From: Streptomyces sp. PTY087I2 | GTDB taxonomy: Bacteria; Actinomycetota; Actinomycetes; Streptomycetales; Streptomycetaceae | Assembly (NCBI RefSeq): GCF_001687325.1 | Contig: NZ_LZRD01000003.1 | Span: 273,232-337,231, forward strand | DNA: 64,000 nucleotides | Direction: 5' to 3' | Shown here: one piece after another, positions 1 through 11,027 of the stretch | How positions within the stretch are numbered: position 1 is the stretch's first letter | Layout of the letters: each line of letters opens with the position of its first letter | Notes under the pieces: model-generated | What the model saw: only the letters and a program-made list of their open reading frames with translations | Told to the model about the DNA's origin: nothing | The model's database searches: none | Made by a program: the position numbers and the translations under genes

Positions 1-298
1 GGCTGCGCGACTCCCTGGTTCCGTACGCCACGGACGGGCTGCCCGGGCTGCCCGGCCCGGCCGAGATCGTGCTCGTGGTCGAGGGGGCCGCCCGGGGCGT
101 CGCATCCGTGGCCGGGGTCCGGGTCGTATCGGCCCCCGGCAGCGGTGACGATCTCATCGCCGAACTGGCGGCCGCCGCCGGACCGGACCGGGAGTGCGTC
201 GTCGTCACCGCCGACCGCGGGCTGCGGCAGCGGGTCGAGGCGTACGGGGCCCGGTGCGTGGGACCCCGTACGGTACGGCCTCCCCAGGGCCGGGAACG

Positions 299-302
<4 letters not shown>
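1..302 (+). CDS. NYN/PIN-like domain protein, C-terminal part (5' end outside window)
   Basis: The reading frame is open from base 3 and ends at TAG 300-302; the start lies upstream of the window. The visible 99 residues contain an acidic DDLIAEL segment and then VVVTADRGLRQRV and a Gly-Ala near the end. This is the pattern of the C-terminal half of NYN/PIN-fold RNase-like domains (YacP type), where acidic residues bind metal. Homologues in Streptomyces are often labelled NTP pyrophosphohydrolase, a name the visible motifs do not support. The stop overlaps the stop of the convergent permease gene inside a shared CTAG, so the two genes meet tail to tail. The function is inferred only from the partial domain. 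Confidence 0.6.
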
Positions 303-1801
<1,499 letters not shown>

Positions 1802-1888
1802 CTGCGTACCTCCACGCATTGGTTGTGAACGCCATGATTCGGACCGGTCGGGCGCGCGAACGCGCCATCCGGCCCGTTTCACGCGAAT

Positions 1889-1930
1889 GGGCCGGGAGAA
1901 CCACCCGTACAGGGGCGGTTCTCCCGGCCC
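1889..1930 (-). terminator. Hairpin terminator downstream of dxs
   Basis: Two perfect 14-base arms (1889-1902 and 1917-1930) flank a 14-base loop, just beyond the dxs stop on the minus strand. There is no long T run, which is common for Streptomyces terminators. It would separate dxs from the permease gene. Confidence 0.7.
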
Positions 1931-1954
1931 GTCGGCCGTACGGAGCGCTGTGGA

Positions 1955-3868
1955 TCAGTCGCGGGCGGGCTCCACGGCGCGGCTCTCGAAGCGGCCGTCG
2001 AGCTTGGCCACCAGGCCCGTGACCTGCCGGGCGATGTCCGGCGCGGTCAGGCCGATGTCGGTCATGACCTCGCCGCGCGAGGCGTGGTCGAGGAAGACCG
2101 GCGGGATGCCGAAGTCGCGCAGCGGTACGTCGACATCGGCGTCGCGCAGGGCCTGGGAGACGGCGGAGCCGACGCCTCCGGCACGGCTGTTGTCCTCGAC
2201 GGTGACGACGACGCGGTGGCGCTCGGCGAGCGGGGCGAGCGCCTCGTCGACGGGCTTGACCCAGCGGGGGTCGACGACGGTGCTGGAGATGCCCTGCGCG
2301 TCCAGCAGATCGGCGATCTCCAGGCACATCGGGGCGAGCGCGCCGACGGAGACGATCAGGACGTCGGGGCGGGCCGCCTTCGGCTTGCGCAGGATGTCCA
2401 TGCCGCCGGCCTTGCCGACCGCCGTGACGGCGGGGCCGACCGCGCCCTTGGAGAAGCGGACCACGGTGGGCGCGTCGTCGACGGCGACGGCCTCGCGCAG
2501 CTGGGCGCGGACCTGGTCGGCGTCGCGCGGGGCGGCGATGCGGAGGCCGGGCACGCACTGGAGGATCGACATGTCCCACATGCCGTTGTGCGAGGCGCCG
2601 TCCGTGCCGGTGATGCCGGCCCGGTCCAGGACGAAGGTGACGCCGCACTTGTGCAGGGCGACGTCCATCAGGACCTGGTCGAAGGCGCGGTTGAGGAAGG
2701 TGGCGTAGACCGCGAAGACCGGGTGGAGGCCGCCGGTGGCGAGGCCGGCCGCGGAGACCGCGCCGTGCTGCTCGGCGATGCCGACGTCGTAGATCCGGTC
2801 CGGGAAGGCCTCCTCGAACCTGCCGAGGCCGACCGGCTGGAGCATGGCGGCCGTGATGGCGACGATGTCCTCGCGCTCCTGGCCGAGCTTGACCATCTCC
2901 TCACCGAAGACGGAGGTCCAGTCGAGGCCGGAGGTGGAGATCGGCAGGCCGGTGTCGGGGTGGATCTTGCCGACGGCGTGGAAGCGGTCGGCCTCGTCCT
3001 CCAGGGCCGGGGTGTAGCCGCGGCCCTTCTCGGTGAGGCAGTGCACGATGACCGGGCCGCCGAAGCGTTTGGCGCGCTGGAGCGCGGATTCCAGGGCCTC
3101 GACGTCGTGGCCGTCGATCGGGCCGACGTACTTGAGGCCGAGGTCCTCGAACATGCCCTGCGGGGCGATGAAGTCCTTGAGGCCCTTCTTGGCGCCGTGC
3201 AGGGTCTCGTACAGCGGGCGGCCGACGACGGGCGTGCGCTCCAGGATGTCCTTGCCGCGGGCCAGGAACCGTTCGTAACCGTCGGTCGTACGGAGCGTGG
3301 CGAGGTGGTTGGCCAGGCCGCCGATGGTCGGGGCGTAGGAGCGCTCGTTGTCGTTGACGACGATGACGAGGGGGCGGTCCTTGGCGGCGGCGATGTTGTT
3401 CAGCGCCTCCCAGGCCATTCCGCCGGTGAGCGCGCCGTCACCGATGACCGCGACGACGTGGTCGTCCTTCTTCAGGACCTCGTTCGCCTTGGCGAGGCCG
3501 TCGGCCCAGCCGAGGACGCCGGAGGCGTGGCTGTTCTCGATGATGTCGTGGTCGGACTCGGCGCGGGAGGGGTAGCCGGAGAGGCCGCCCTTGCTCTTGA
3601 GCCGGGAGAAGTCCTGGCGGCCGGTGAGGAGCTTGTGGACGTAGGCCTGGTGGCCGGTGTCCCAGAGCACCTTGTCCTTGGGGGAGTCGAAGACCCGGTG
3701 CAGGGCGATGGTGAGCTCGACGACGCCCAGGTTGGGTCCGAGGTGGCCGCCGGTCTTGGACACCGCGTCCACCAGGAAGGTGCGGATCTCCTCCGCGAGC
3801 TGGTCCAGCTCACCGAGGCTGAGCCGGTCCAGGTCGCGCGGTCCCTTGATGCGGGTCAGCAGATCCAC
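1955..3868 (-). CDS. dxs: 1-deoxy-D-xylulose-5-phosphate synthase
   Basis: This cytosolic enzyme condenses pyruvate and glyceraldehyde 3-phosphate to DXP, the first step of the MEP isoprenoid pathway, and DXP also feeds thiamine and pyridoxal synthesis. At 637 residues it is normal length. [16 protein letters not shown] followed by VVNDN is the thiamine diphosphate/Mg site of the N-terminal domain. [14 protein letters not shown] marks the pyrimidine domain with the catalytic Glu, and [15 protein letters not shown] follows. The GTG start at 3868 has AAGGAGG just upstream. Hairpins lie on both sides, so it appears monocistronic. Streptomycetes often carry a second dxs elsewhere, so this copy need not be the only one. 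Confidence 0.97.
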   Translation of the reverse strand: MDLLTRIKGPRDLDRLSLGELDQLAEEIRTFLVDAVSKTGGHLGPNLGVVELTIALHRVFDSPKDKVLWDTGHQAYVHKLLTGRQDFSRLKSKGGLSGYPSRAESDHDIIENSHASGVLGWADGLAKANEVLKKDDHVVAVIGDGALTGGMAWEALNNIAAAKDRPLVIVVNDNERSYAPTIGGLANHLATLRTTDGYERFLARGKDILERTPVVGRPLYETLHGAKKGLKDFIAPQGMFEDLGLKYVGPIDGHDVEALESALQRAKRFGGPVIVHCLTEKGRGYTPALEDEADRFHAVGKIHPDTGLPISTSGLDWTSVFGEEMVKLGQEREDIVAITAAMLQPVGLGRFEEAFPDRIYDVGIAEQHGAVSAAGLATGGLHPVFAVYATFLNRAFDQVLMDVALHKCGVTFVLDRAGITGTDGASHNGMWDMSILQCVPGLRIAAPRDADQVRAQLREAVAVDDAPTVVRFSKGAVGPAVTAVGKAGGMDILRKPKAARPDVLIVSVGALAPMCLEIADLLDAQGISSTVVDPRWVKPVDEALAPLAERHRVVVTVEDNSRAGGVGSAVSQALRDADVDVPLRDFGIPPVFLDHASRGEVMTDIGLTAPDIARQVTGLVAKLDGRFESRAVEPARD

Positions 3869-3977
3869 CCGTGCCTCCTTGCGTTTGAGCTGATCGAGCG
3901 TGCCGATCCGACGATTCTAGTGTTCCGCCACCGGACGTGAGCAGCGGGCGGGCCTGTTCGTAGCGATACCCGGACAC

Positions 3978-4020
3978 GCGCAGGTGCCCGGCACCCCCTG
4001 GGGGCACCGGGCACCTGCGC
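3978..4020 (-). terminator. Terminator hairpin after xylH
   Basis: Perfect 14-base arms (3978-3991 and 4007-4020) with a GC-rich, partly self-complementary centre begin ten bases past the xylH stop, before the dxs promoter region. It probably ends the xylFGH transcript. Confidence 0.7.
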
Positions 4021-4030
4021 GGTTGTGCGG

Positions 4031-5365
4031 TCAGGCGCGGCCCGCGGTCTTCTGGGTCTTACGGGTGACGGAGTCGATGACGACGGTGGCCAGGAGCACA
4101 CCACCGGTGATCATGTACTGGATCGGCGTGGCGATGCCCTCCAGCGACAGTCCGTACTGGATGGAGACGATGACCATGACGCCGAGCAGCGCGTTCCAGG
4201 TGCGGCCGCGGCCGCCGAAGAGGCTGGTGCCGCCGATGACGGCCGCCGCGATGACGTTCATCAGGAGGTCGCCGGTGCCGGAGCCCTGGTTGGCCGCCGC
4301 GATCTTGGAGGCCCAGAACAGGCCGCCGATCGCCGCGAAGGTCCCCGCGATGGAGAAGACGGAGATCCGGATCGCGGTGACGTTGATACCGGCGCGCCGG
4401 GAGGCCTCGACGCTGCCGCCGAGCGCGAAGATCTTCCGCCCGTAGGCCGTGCGGCGGAGCAGGAAGTCCGTGCCGACCAGGACGATCAGGAAGAGGACCA
4501 GGGCGAGCGGCAGGCCGCGGTACTGGTTGAACATGTACGCGGCGGCGAAGGCGAACACCGCGAGGACGGCGGTGCGTACGACGATGTCGGCGACCGGGCG
4601 GGACGGGATGCCCGCGGCCTCGCGGCGGCGGGTGTCCAGGAACGCCGCGGCGAAGTAGCCGATGACCGCGATGGCGGCGAGCCCGTAGGCGGCGGCGACA
4701 TCGGTGAAGTAGTACGTGGTCAGCTGGCCGACCACGCCGTCGCCGTCCAGGTTGATCGTGCCGGAGTCGCCGAGCAGCTGGAGCATGAAGCCGAGCCAGA
4801 ACAGCAGGCCGGCCAGGGTGACGGCGAAGGCCGGGGCCCCGATCCGGGCGAAGAAGAAGCCGTGGATCGCGCCCATCACCGCGCCGCTGACGATGGCGAC
4901 GACGATCGCCAGCCATTCGTTCATGCCCTGGGTGACGCTGAGCACCGCGACCAGGGCGCCGGAGACACCGGAGACGGAGCCGACCGAGAGGTCGATCTCG
5001 CCGAGCAGCAGCACGAAGATGATGCCCACGGCCATCATGCCGGTGGCGACCATGGTGACCGCGATGTCGCTGATGTTCTTCGCGGAGAGGAACTCGGAGT
5101 TCAGGCTCTGGAAGACGATGGCGATGATCGCGAGGCCGATGACCACCGGGATCGAGCCCAGGTCACCGCCGCTGATCTTGCGCTTGAACTCGGTGAGGTA
5201 ACCGGCGAGGCCCTGCTCGCGGATGAGCAGCCGGGGGTCGACGACCGTGGCGGCGCCCTCGGCGGCGTCCGGGTTGCCGACCGGCGGCGGGTCCGCCTGG
5301 GTGGCGCCCTTGTCGAGCGGGGTGCTGCTCTTGTCCACCGTGTTGGTGGTCTCGTCGGTGGTCAC
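4031..5365 (-). CDS. xylH: Xylose ABC transporter permease
   Basis: A 444-residue membrane protein of the ribose/xylose (RbsC/XylH) permease family. It has a hydrophilic N-terminal tail of about 50 residues and then 10 or more hydrophobic helices. GEIDLSVGSVSGVSGAL and GTSLFGGRGRTWNALLG are the conserved family segments that contact the ATPase and line the pore. The GTG start overlaps the xylG stop as GTGA, with GGAGG eight bases upstream, so translation is coupled. The partners are XylG (ATPase) and XylF (binding protein). Regulation is probably by the adjacent ROK repressor Rok7B7, known in S. coelicolor to control this operon. Confidence 0.92.
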   Translation of the reverse strand: MTTDETTNTVDKSSTPLDKGATQADPPPVGNPDAAEGAATVVDPRLLIREQGLAGYLTEFKRKISGGDLGSIPVVIGLAIIAIVFQSLNSEFLSAKNISDIAVTMVATGMMAVGIIFVLLLGEIDLSVGSVSGVSGALVAVLSVTQGMNEWLAIVVAIVSGAVMGAIHGFFFARIGAPAFAVTLAGLLFWLGFMLQLLGDSGTINLDGDGVVGQLTTYYFTDVAAAYGLAAIAVIGYFAAAFLDTRRREAAGIPSRPVADIVVRTAVLAVFAFAAAYMFNQYRGLPLALVLFLIVLVGTDFLLRRTAYGRKIFALGGSVEASRRAGINVTAIRISVFSIAGTFAAIGGLFWASKIAAANQGSGTGDLLMNVIAAAVIGGTSLFGGRGRTWNALLGVMVIVSIQYGLSLEGIATPIQYMITGGVLLATVVIDSVTRKTQKTAGRA

Positions 5366-6141
5366 TTGGAAACCTCCGCGTTGCGCGCCGCACGTCGGGT
5401 CACGGCGTTGTCCGTGGCGCCGGTGATGGCGGAGATGATCTCTTCCTGGGAGGTGGTCTTCACATCGAAGACACCGTTGTTCCGGCCCAGCCGGAGCACG
5501 GCGACCTTGTCGGCCACGGCCTTCACGTCGGCCATGTTGTGGCTGATGAGGATGACCGCGTGACCGCGCTCGCGCAGCCGCTCGACGAGGTCGAGGACCT
5601 GGGCGGTCTGCTCGACGCCGAGGGCGGCGGTCGGCTCGTCGAGGATGACGAGCTTGGGCTCGCCGAGCATCGACCGGGCGATGGCCACGGTCTGGCGCTG
5701 ACCGCCGGAGAGCGAGGCGATCGGGATGCGGACGCTCGGGATCCGGATGGAGAGCGTGGAGAGCAGCTCACGGGAGCGGCGCTCCATCTCCACCTCGTCC
5801 AGGACGCCGAACCTGCGCAGCTCCCGGCCCAGGTAGAGGTTGCCGACGACATCGATGTTGTCGCACAGCGCGAGGTCCTGATAGACGGTCGCGACGCCGA
5901 GGTTCTGGGAGTCGTGCGGCTTGTTGATCTGCACCGCCCGGCCCTCCCACTCGATGACGCCGTCATCGATGGGGTGCACTCCGGCGATCGTCTTGACCAG
6001 CGTTGATTTACCGGCGCCGTTGTCGCCGACCAGGGCGACCACCTCGCCGGCGTGGACCTCAAGCTCTACATCGGTGAGTACCTGGACGGCACCGAAGCGC
6101 TTGGAGACCCCTCGCAACGCCAACACGGGCGTAGCGGACAC
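5362..6141 (-). CDS. xylG: Xylose ABC transporter ATP-binding protein
   Basis: A 259-residue ATPase with a single nucleotide-binding domain: Walker A GDNGAGKST, Q-loop, signature LSGGQRQTV, Walker B LVILDEPTAALG and H-loop ISHNM. E. coli XylG and RbsA have two fused domains in about 500 residues, whereas this one has one and presumably works as a homodimer. The GTG at 6141 is the likely start because GAAGGAG sits nine bases upstream; the ATG nine bases earlier would touch that ribosome site. It is coupled to xylH by overlap and separated from xylF by a hairpin-bearing spacer. Confidence 0.92.
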   Translation of the reverse strand: MSATPVLALRGVSKRFGAVQVLTDVELEVHAGEVVALVGDNGAGKSTLVKTIAGVHPIDDGVIEWEGRAVQINKPHDSQNLGVATVYQDLALCDNIDVVGNLYLGRELRRFGVLDEVEMERRSRELLSTLSIRIPSVRIPIASLSGGQRQTVAIARSMLGEPKLVILDEPTAALGVEQTAQVLDLVERLRERGHAVILISHNMADVKAVADKVAVLRLGRNNGVFDVKTTSQEEIISAITGATDNAVTRRAARNAEVSK

Positions 6142-6449
6142 ATGAACCATCTCCTTCGCCGCCTGACCGGCGGGGATGCCGCGCCCGGGGGAAGGCGCGG
6201 CGGTGTCGAGCAGAAGAGATACGGGAAAAGCGGTGAAGCGTTCCGTCCGGCGCCCCGCCCGGTAGCGGGACGGTTGATGTGCGGGACGCCGGACAGGCTT
6301 CGTGACGCGGGCGGGCCGGGGGCCTGCGCCCGCGCGGGCGGTGGGCCGCCCGGCCCTCGCGCGGACGCGGCGGGCCGGGTGGCGGTGGAGCGGGCGGGAC
6401 CCGGCCGCTCGGGGGCGGGCCGGGTCCCTGGGGCCGGAGCCCCGGGGGA
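6142..6449 (-). terminator. xylF-xylG spacer with attenuator-like hairpin
   Basis: This 308-base stretch has no gene. Just past the xylF stop there is a stem of two perfect 11-base arms (6396-6406 and 6418-6428) with an 11-base loop, embedded in very GC-rich sequence. Such a stem would let more binding-protein mRNA accumulate than ATPase and permease mRNA, a usual stoichiometry for ABC uptake systems. The part nearest xylG holds its ribosome site; I see no clear second promoter. Confidence 0.55.
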
Positions 6450-7562
6450 CTACTTCAGGCCGATCTTGTCGCAGGCGGCCTTGTACTTGGCCGAGCAGAT
6501 CTCGTCCAGCGTCCAGATGCCGTCCTTGACGACGGTGTCCTTGATGTTGTCCTTGGTCAGCGAGACGACCGGGACGAGGACCGTCGGGATGCCCTTGGTG
6601 GTGGCGCTGTCGACCTTGGAGGTGGCGATGGAGTCGAGCTTCTCGCCCTTGGCGAGGGCGACGGCCATCTCCGCGGCGACGATGCCCTCGGCCGGGTAGG
6701 ACTTGTAGACGCTCATGAACTGCTCACCGGAGACGATGCGCTGCACACCCGCGAGCTCGGCGTCCTGGCCGGTGACCGGCGGGAGCGGCGAGAGACCGGC
6801 GCCCTTGAGGGCGGTGATGATGCCGCCCGCCATGCCGTCGTTGGCGGAGTAGACGCCGTCGATCTTGTCCTTGCCGAGCGCGGTGATCGCCGCCTCCATG
6901 TTGGCGTTGGCGTTCTCCGGCTTCCACTCCTTGGTGTCGTACTCCTTGCCGTACTTCACCTTGCCGTCGAGGACGGACTTGGCGCCCTTCTTGAAGAGCG
7001 CGGCGTTCGGGTCGGTGATCGCACCGTTCATCATCACGATCGTGGCACCGTCGGCCTTGTCGCCCAGGGCCTCCAGCAGGGCGGTGCCCTGGGCCCGGCC
7101 GACCTCTTCGTTGTCGAAGGAGGTGTAGGCGTCGATGGGGCCCTCGGCGAGGCGGTCGAAGGCGACGACCGGGATGCCGGCCTCCTTGGCCTTCTTGACG
7201 CTGTTGGCGATCGCCTTGGAGTCGACCGAGCCCAGGATGAGGGCGTCGACCTTGTTGGTGATCATGGTGTCGACCTGCTGGGCCTGCGTGGTCGCATCCT
7301 GCTTGGCGTTGGCGTAGGTGACCTTCGCCTTGCCGTCGGTGAGCTCGCTGATCTTCTTCTCGATGATCGGCCGGTCGAACTTCTCGTAACGGGCCGTCTG
7401 GTTCTCGGGAAGGAGCAGACCTATCTTCAGGTCGTCGCCCTTCTTCTCCGAGCTCTGTTCGGCCTTGTCGCCGGACTCCTTGGCGCTCCCGCAAGCGGCC
7501 AGCGAGATCGCCATCGTGGTGGCGGCAACGGCAACGGCGGCACGACGCATACGCGTGTTCAT
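6450..7562 (-). CDS. xylF: Xylose-binding lipoprotein of ABC transporter
   Basis: A 370-residue exported sugar-binding protein. The signal peptide has two or three N-terminal Arg and ends in the lipobox LAAC, so the protein should be anchored to the outer face of the membrane. The mature part starts after a charged Lys/Glu-rich linker with KIGLLLPENQTARYEKFD, then QAQQVDTMITNKVDALIL and GIPVVAFDRL, the type I periplasmic-binding fold of the XylF branch. The ATG has GGAGG seven bases upstream. It is the first gene of xylFGH, and a dyad that may bind Rok7B7 lies about 75 bases upstream. Confidence 0.93.
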   Translation of the reverse strand: MNTRMRRAAVAVAATTMAISLAACGSAKESGDKAEQSSEKKGDDLKIGLLLPENQTARYEKFDRPIIEKKISELTDGKAKVTYANAKQDATTQAQQVDTMITNKVDALILGSVDSKAIANSVKKAKEAGIPVVAFDRLAEGPIDAYTSFDNEEVGRAQGTALLEALGDKADGATIVMMNGAITDPNAALFKKGAKSVLDGKVKYGKEYDTKEWKPENANANMEAAITALGKDKIDGVYSANDGMAGGIITALKGAGLSPLPPVTGQDAELAGVQRIVSGEQFMSVYKSYPAEGIVAAEMAVALAKGEKLDSIATSKVDSATTKGIPTVLVPVVSLTKDNIKDTVVKDGIWTLDEICSAKYKAACDKIGLK

Positions 7563-7635
7563 TCTCGAACCTCCCTGACGAGGCCGCGACGTTGCGGCCG
7601 AGGTGGCTGGAAGTCAACTCGGCCCCAGCGCCAGC

Positions 7636-7656
7636 GTCAAGGAGTAAATCCTTAAC
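7636..7656. promoter_or_regulatory. Imperfect dyad upstream of xylF, candidate Rok7B7 operator
   Basis: Eight-base arms (7636-7643 and 7649-7656) match at seven of eight positions around a five-base AT-rich centre, in the 120-base gap between rok7B7 and xylF. ROK-family repressors bind such dyads in front of sugar operons. Seen: the dyad and its place. Inferred: the regulator. Confidence 0.4.
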
Positions 7657-7682
7657 GAGATGACAACGGTGCCATTCGTTAT

Positions 7683-8882
7683 CTAAGTGAAGGCAGGAGT
7701 GGCCACGGGGAGGGTGCTCTCCAAAAGGGTTGAATCCCCCATCTCGCTGAGCACCAGGGCGAGTGCGCCCAGCACCTCGGCACGGCCGCCGAGCGCCCCG
7801 GGGAGGACCGAGAGCTGCCGGGCGGCGCTGGGGATCGCGTACCGCGACACGGAGTCCCGTATGGGCCCCAGAACCAGCTCCCCGGCCTCCGCCAGCGAGC
7901 CGCCGAGCACCACGCGGCTGGGGTTGAGCAGATTGCACAGGTTGGCCACGCCGCTGCCTATGTGGCGGCCCACGTCCCCGATCACCCGGCGGCACCCCGG
8001 ATCGCCCTCCCGGGCCAGCTGGACCACCCGCTCCATGGTGAGCCCGGGGCCGTGGCTGGGCTGGAGGAGCGGCAGGACGTAGCGGGCGGCGGTGAAGGTC
8101 TCCAGGCAGCCGCGGTTGCCGCAGCGGCAGACCGGGCCCGACTCGTCGAGCGTGATGTGCCCGATCTCGCCGGCCGTGCCGCCCGGGCCCCGGTAGATGG
8201 TCCCGTCGATCACCAGACCGGCGCCGACGCCGCTGGCCACCTTGATGTACGCCAGGTCCTTGACGCCCCGGCCGCTGCCCCAGACCAGCTCGCCCAGCGC
8301 CCCGAGGTTGGCGTCGTTGTCGACGTACACGGGCACGCCGAGGCGGCCGGAGAGCTCCTCGCTGGGGTTGATGCCCGTCCAGCCCGGCAGGATCGAGGTG
8401 GAGCCCAGCGTGCCGGACTCGACGTCGATGGGGCCCGGCACGCCGAGGCCGACGCCGATCACCTTGTCCGGGCCGATCCCGGTGGCCTCGATCAGCCGCT
8501 TGACCAGCACCTCGGCCCGGTCGAAGCCCTCGGCGGAGGAGGCGTCGACGTCCAGCGGTTCGGACTCCTCGGCGAGCACCTGGTGGGCGAGGTTGCCGAC
8601 GGCGACGCGCAGATGCGTATGGCCGAAGTCGACGCCGATGACGATGCCCGCGTCGCCGCTGAGCGAGACGCTGCGGGCCCGGCGGCCGCCCGCCGAGGTG
8701 GGGGTGACCTCGACCGTTCCGCCGTCCTTCAGCTCCCGGACGATATTGGAGACGGTGGCCGCGGAGAGGCCCGTGCTCCGGGCGATCTCCGCCTGGGTGA
8801 GCGATCCCGCCATCCGTACGGCGCGTACGACCCGCTCCAGATTGGCCCTGTGCAGCGATGTCTGCGACCCGGGAGTCTCCAT
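7683..8882 (-). CDS. rok7B7: ROK-family transcriptional repressor
   Basis: A 399-residue repressor. The N-terminal winged helix is visible as LTQAEIARSTGLSAATVSNIVRELK without the last residues, followed by a ROK/sugar-kinase-like fold. VDFGHTHLRVAVG is the phosphate-1-like motif, and GxxGEIGH plus CRCGNRGCLET is the ROK zinc site with its His and three Cys. In S. coelicolor Rok7B7 (SCO6008) controls the adjacent xylFGH operon and influences carbon control and antibiotic production. The ATG at 8882 is preferred, with AGGAG 11 bases upstream; a GTG four codons earlier overlaps that ribosome site. It lies between ngcG and xylF on the same strand. Confidence 0.92.
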   Translation of the reverse strand: METPGSQTSLHRANLERVVRAVRMAGSLTQAEIARSTGLSAATVSNIVRELKDGGTVEVTPTSAGGRRARSVSLSGDAGIVIGVDFGHTHLRVAVGNLAHQVLAEESEPLDVDASSAEGFDRAEVLVKRLIEATGIGPDKVIGVGLGVPGPIDVESGTLGSTSILPGWTGINPSEELSGRLGVPVYVDNDANLGALGELVWGSGRGVKDLAYIKVASGVGAGLVIDGTIYRGPGGTAGEIGHITLDESGPVCRCGNRGCLETFTAARYVLPLLQPSHGPGLTMERVVQLAREGDPGCRRVIGDVGRHIGSGVANLCNLLNPSRVVLGGSLAEAGELVLGPIRDSVSRYAIPSAARQLSVLPGALGGRAEVLGALALVLSEMGDSTLLESTLPVATPAFT

Positions 8883-9035
8883 CGACTCATCCACTCCTGC
8901 CCTTGGCGGGCGGCCCCTGAGGACCGCCCCGGCCGGGGCCGCAGCGATGAGACCCCCGCTTCCTCCAACATGTGAACTCTAAGCTGACCGTTCGGGGGTG
9001 CCTCCCGTCAAGACCTGAGCACCGGCGCACCCCAT

Positions 9036-9084
9036 AACAACCCGGTGCCCCGGCGGAGGGACTCCGCCGGGGCACCGGGTTGTT
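9036..9084 (-). terminator. Very strong terminator of the ngc operon
   Basis: A perfect 23-base-pair stem (9036-9058 with 9062-9084) and a three-base loop. Read on the minus strand it ends in TTGTTAT, a short T-rich tail. It sits between ngcG and rok7B7 and should insulate them. Confidence 0.85.
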
Positions 9085-9110
9085 GCCGATATGTGACCTT
9101 CTCGCGTGAC

Positions 9111-10058
9111 CTACTTCAGCGCGCCCGCCGTCAGACCGGAGACGACCTGCCGCTGGAAGATGATGTAGGCGGCCAGCACGGGCAGCATCGCGATCACCAG
9201 ACCGGCGAAGAGGCCGGAGTAGTCGCCCTTGTAGCCCTGGCTGGCGGCCAGCTCCACCAAGCCCTGAGCCAGCACCCGCTTCTCCGGGTCGGTGTTCAGC
9301 ACCGTCGGCAGCATGTACTGGTTCCACTGCCCCAGGAAGTTGAAGATCCCGACGCTGATCAGGCCGGGCTTGGCCATCGGCAGCATGACCTGGAAGAACG
9401 TCCGGGTGTGCGAGGCCCCGTCGATGATCGACGCCTCCGCCACCGAGGTCGGCAGCGTACGGAAGAACGAGGTCAGGAAGAACACGGTGAACGGCAGCGA
9501 GTACGCGATGTACACGGCGATCAGGCCGTGGATCGTGTTCAGCAGCCCCATGTTGTCCATGACGTAGAACAGCGGGACCAGCGCCAGCATGATCGGGAAG
9601 CTCATGCCGCCGACGAACAAGAAGTAAATGAAGCGGTTCCCGGGGAACTCGAAGCGGGCCAGCACATAGGCGGCCATGGACCCGAGGACCAGGGTGCCCA
9701 CCAGCGACCCGCCCACCACCAGGATGGTGTTCAGGAAGTACTCGCTCATGTGGGCCTGGCTCCAGGCCCGGCCCCAGCTGTCGAAGTTCAGCGAGGTGGG
9801 CAGCGACCACGGGGTGTTGAAGATGTCCGAGTCGGTCTTGAACGAGGACATCACCGCCCAGAACAGCGGCAGGACGACCATGATCGCCCACAGGATCAGC
9901 ATCCCGTGCGAGAAGACGTTGAGGACGGTGCCCTCGCTGCTCTTCGCGGGGGCCGATGAGCCCTTGGAGACCGTCCCGGAGCGCTGGGCCGGAACCTTGG
10001 CGTCGGCCCCGGACGGGGACCCCGCGGGCCCGGACGGAGGGGTGTCAGTGGTCTTCAT
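9111..10058 (-). CDS. ngcG: GlcNAc/chitobiose ABC transporter permease
   Basis: A 315-residue permease of the MalG type. After a hydrophilic Ser/Pro-rich tail of about 45 residues come six hydrophobic helices. The cytoplasmic EAA loop reads EASIIDGASHTRTFFQVMLP, the site that docks on the ATPase. The start overlaps the ngcF stop in TGATG, so translation is coupled. The locus has no ATPase gene, as expected for this group, in which the shared ATPase MsiK energises many sugar transporters. The NgcEFG assignment rests on family and on the S. coelicolor SCO6005-6007 position as I recall it. Confidence 0.85.
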   Translation of the reverse strand: MKTTDTPPSGPAGSPSGADAKVPAQRSGTVSKGSSAPAKSSEGTVLNVFSHGMLILWAIMVVLPLFWAVMSSFKTDSDIFNTPWSLPTSLNFDSWGRAWSQAHMSEYFLNTILVVGGSLVGTLVLGSMAAYVLARFEFPGNRFIYFLFVGGMSFPIMLALVPLFYVMDNMGLLNTIHGLIAVYIAYSLPFTVFFLTSFFRTLPTSVAEASIIDGASHTRTFFQVMLPMAKPGLISVGIFNFLGQWNQYMLPTVLNTDPEKRVLAQGLVELAASQGYKGDYSGLFAGLVIAMLPVLAAYIIFQRQVVSGLTAGALK

Positions 10059-10978
10059 CAGAACTCCAGCCGCTCGCGCCGGCCCACCCGCATGACGATG
10101 GCGGCGAACGCCAGCGTCACGATGAGCAGGGCGACACCGATCGTGGTCGCGTAGCCCGCCTGTCCGTCACGGAACGCCGACTGGTAGACGTACAGCGGCA
10201 GGACGGTGGTCGAGTAGTCGGGCCCGCCGGGGCCGACGCTCATGATGTGGACGATGGCGAAGCCCTCGGCGCCGAGCGCCAGGATGCCCATGTAGACCCA
10301 GCCGGACTGGACCGTGTCCCACAGCAGGGGCAGCGTGATCCGGAAGAAGGTCGTGAAGCGGCTCGCCCCGTCCAGCAGGGCCGCCTCGTAGAAGTCCTTG
10401 GGGATGGAGGCCATGCCCGCGGAGAACAGCACCACGAAGAAGCCAGTGGTGCACCAGACGAGGACCGCCATGATGACCCACAGGGCCAGGTTCGGATCGC
10501 CCAGCCAGTCCGGTACGTCGTCGAAGCCCACGGCCTTGAGCGTGCCGTTGATCATGCCCTGGGCCGGGTCGAAGGCGAACTGGAACAGGATGGCCACGAT
10601 CGCGATCGAGAGCACCTGCGGGAAGAAGTACGCGATCTTGTAGAACCCCGAGCCCCGTACGCCGGTGACGGCGGCGCCCTTGCGGCGCCGCCCGCCCACG
10701 TTGAGCATGAAGGCGAAGAAGAGCGCGAGGCCCAGCGTCACCAGCGGGAGCAGCACCGCCAGCAGCACACTGTGCTGGAGCGATTTCCAGAAGACGTCGT
10801 CGTCGAGCATCTTGGTGTAGTTGTCGAACCCGACCATCTTGAAGTCGGGGCTCAGACCCGTCCAGTCCGTGAACGAGTAGTAGATGGACTGGATGAAGGG
10901 CCAGATGACGAAGATGACGTACAACGCCATCGGGACCACCAAGAACCCGACTATGAACCGGTATTTACCGTGTTGCAT
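10058..10978 (-). CDS. ngcF: GlcNAc/chitobiose ABC transporter permease
   Basis: A 306-residue MalF/UgpA-type permease with six hydrophobic segments starting at FIVGFLVVPMALYVIF. The EAA loop reads YEAALLDGASRFTTFFRITLP. The ATG has GGAG about nine bases upstream and lies 49 bases after ngcE. It forms the membrane channel with NgcG. The segment GGRRRKGAAVTG is a positively charged cytoplasmic loop. Substrate specificity is inferred from the linked binding protein. Confidence 0.85.
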   Translation of the reverse strand: MQHGKYRFIVGFLVVPMALYVIFVIWPFIQSIYYSFTDWTGLSPDFKMVGFDNYTKMLDDDVFWKSLQHSVLLAVLLPLVTLGLALFFAFMLNVGGRRRKGAAVTGVRGSGFYKIAYFFPQVLSIAIVAILFQFAFDPAQGMINGTLKAVGFDDVPDWLGDPNLALWVIMAVLVWCTTGFFVVLFSAGMASIPKDFYEAALLDGASRFTTFFRITLPLLWDTVQSGWVYMGILALGAEGFAIVHIMSVGPGGPDYSTTVLPLYVYQSAFRDGQAGYATTIGVALLIVTLAFAAIVMRVGRRERLEF

Positions 10979-11027
10979 CGTTACCGACTCCGACCTTCCC
11001 GTGCTGCCCGCCGCTGGTGACGCGTGG

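Noticed and set aside
2084..3940. Long plus-strand frame opposite dxs
   Set aside because: Product is Asp/Gly/Val-rich without domains; the minus strand encodes complete DXP synthase.
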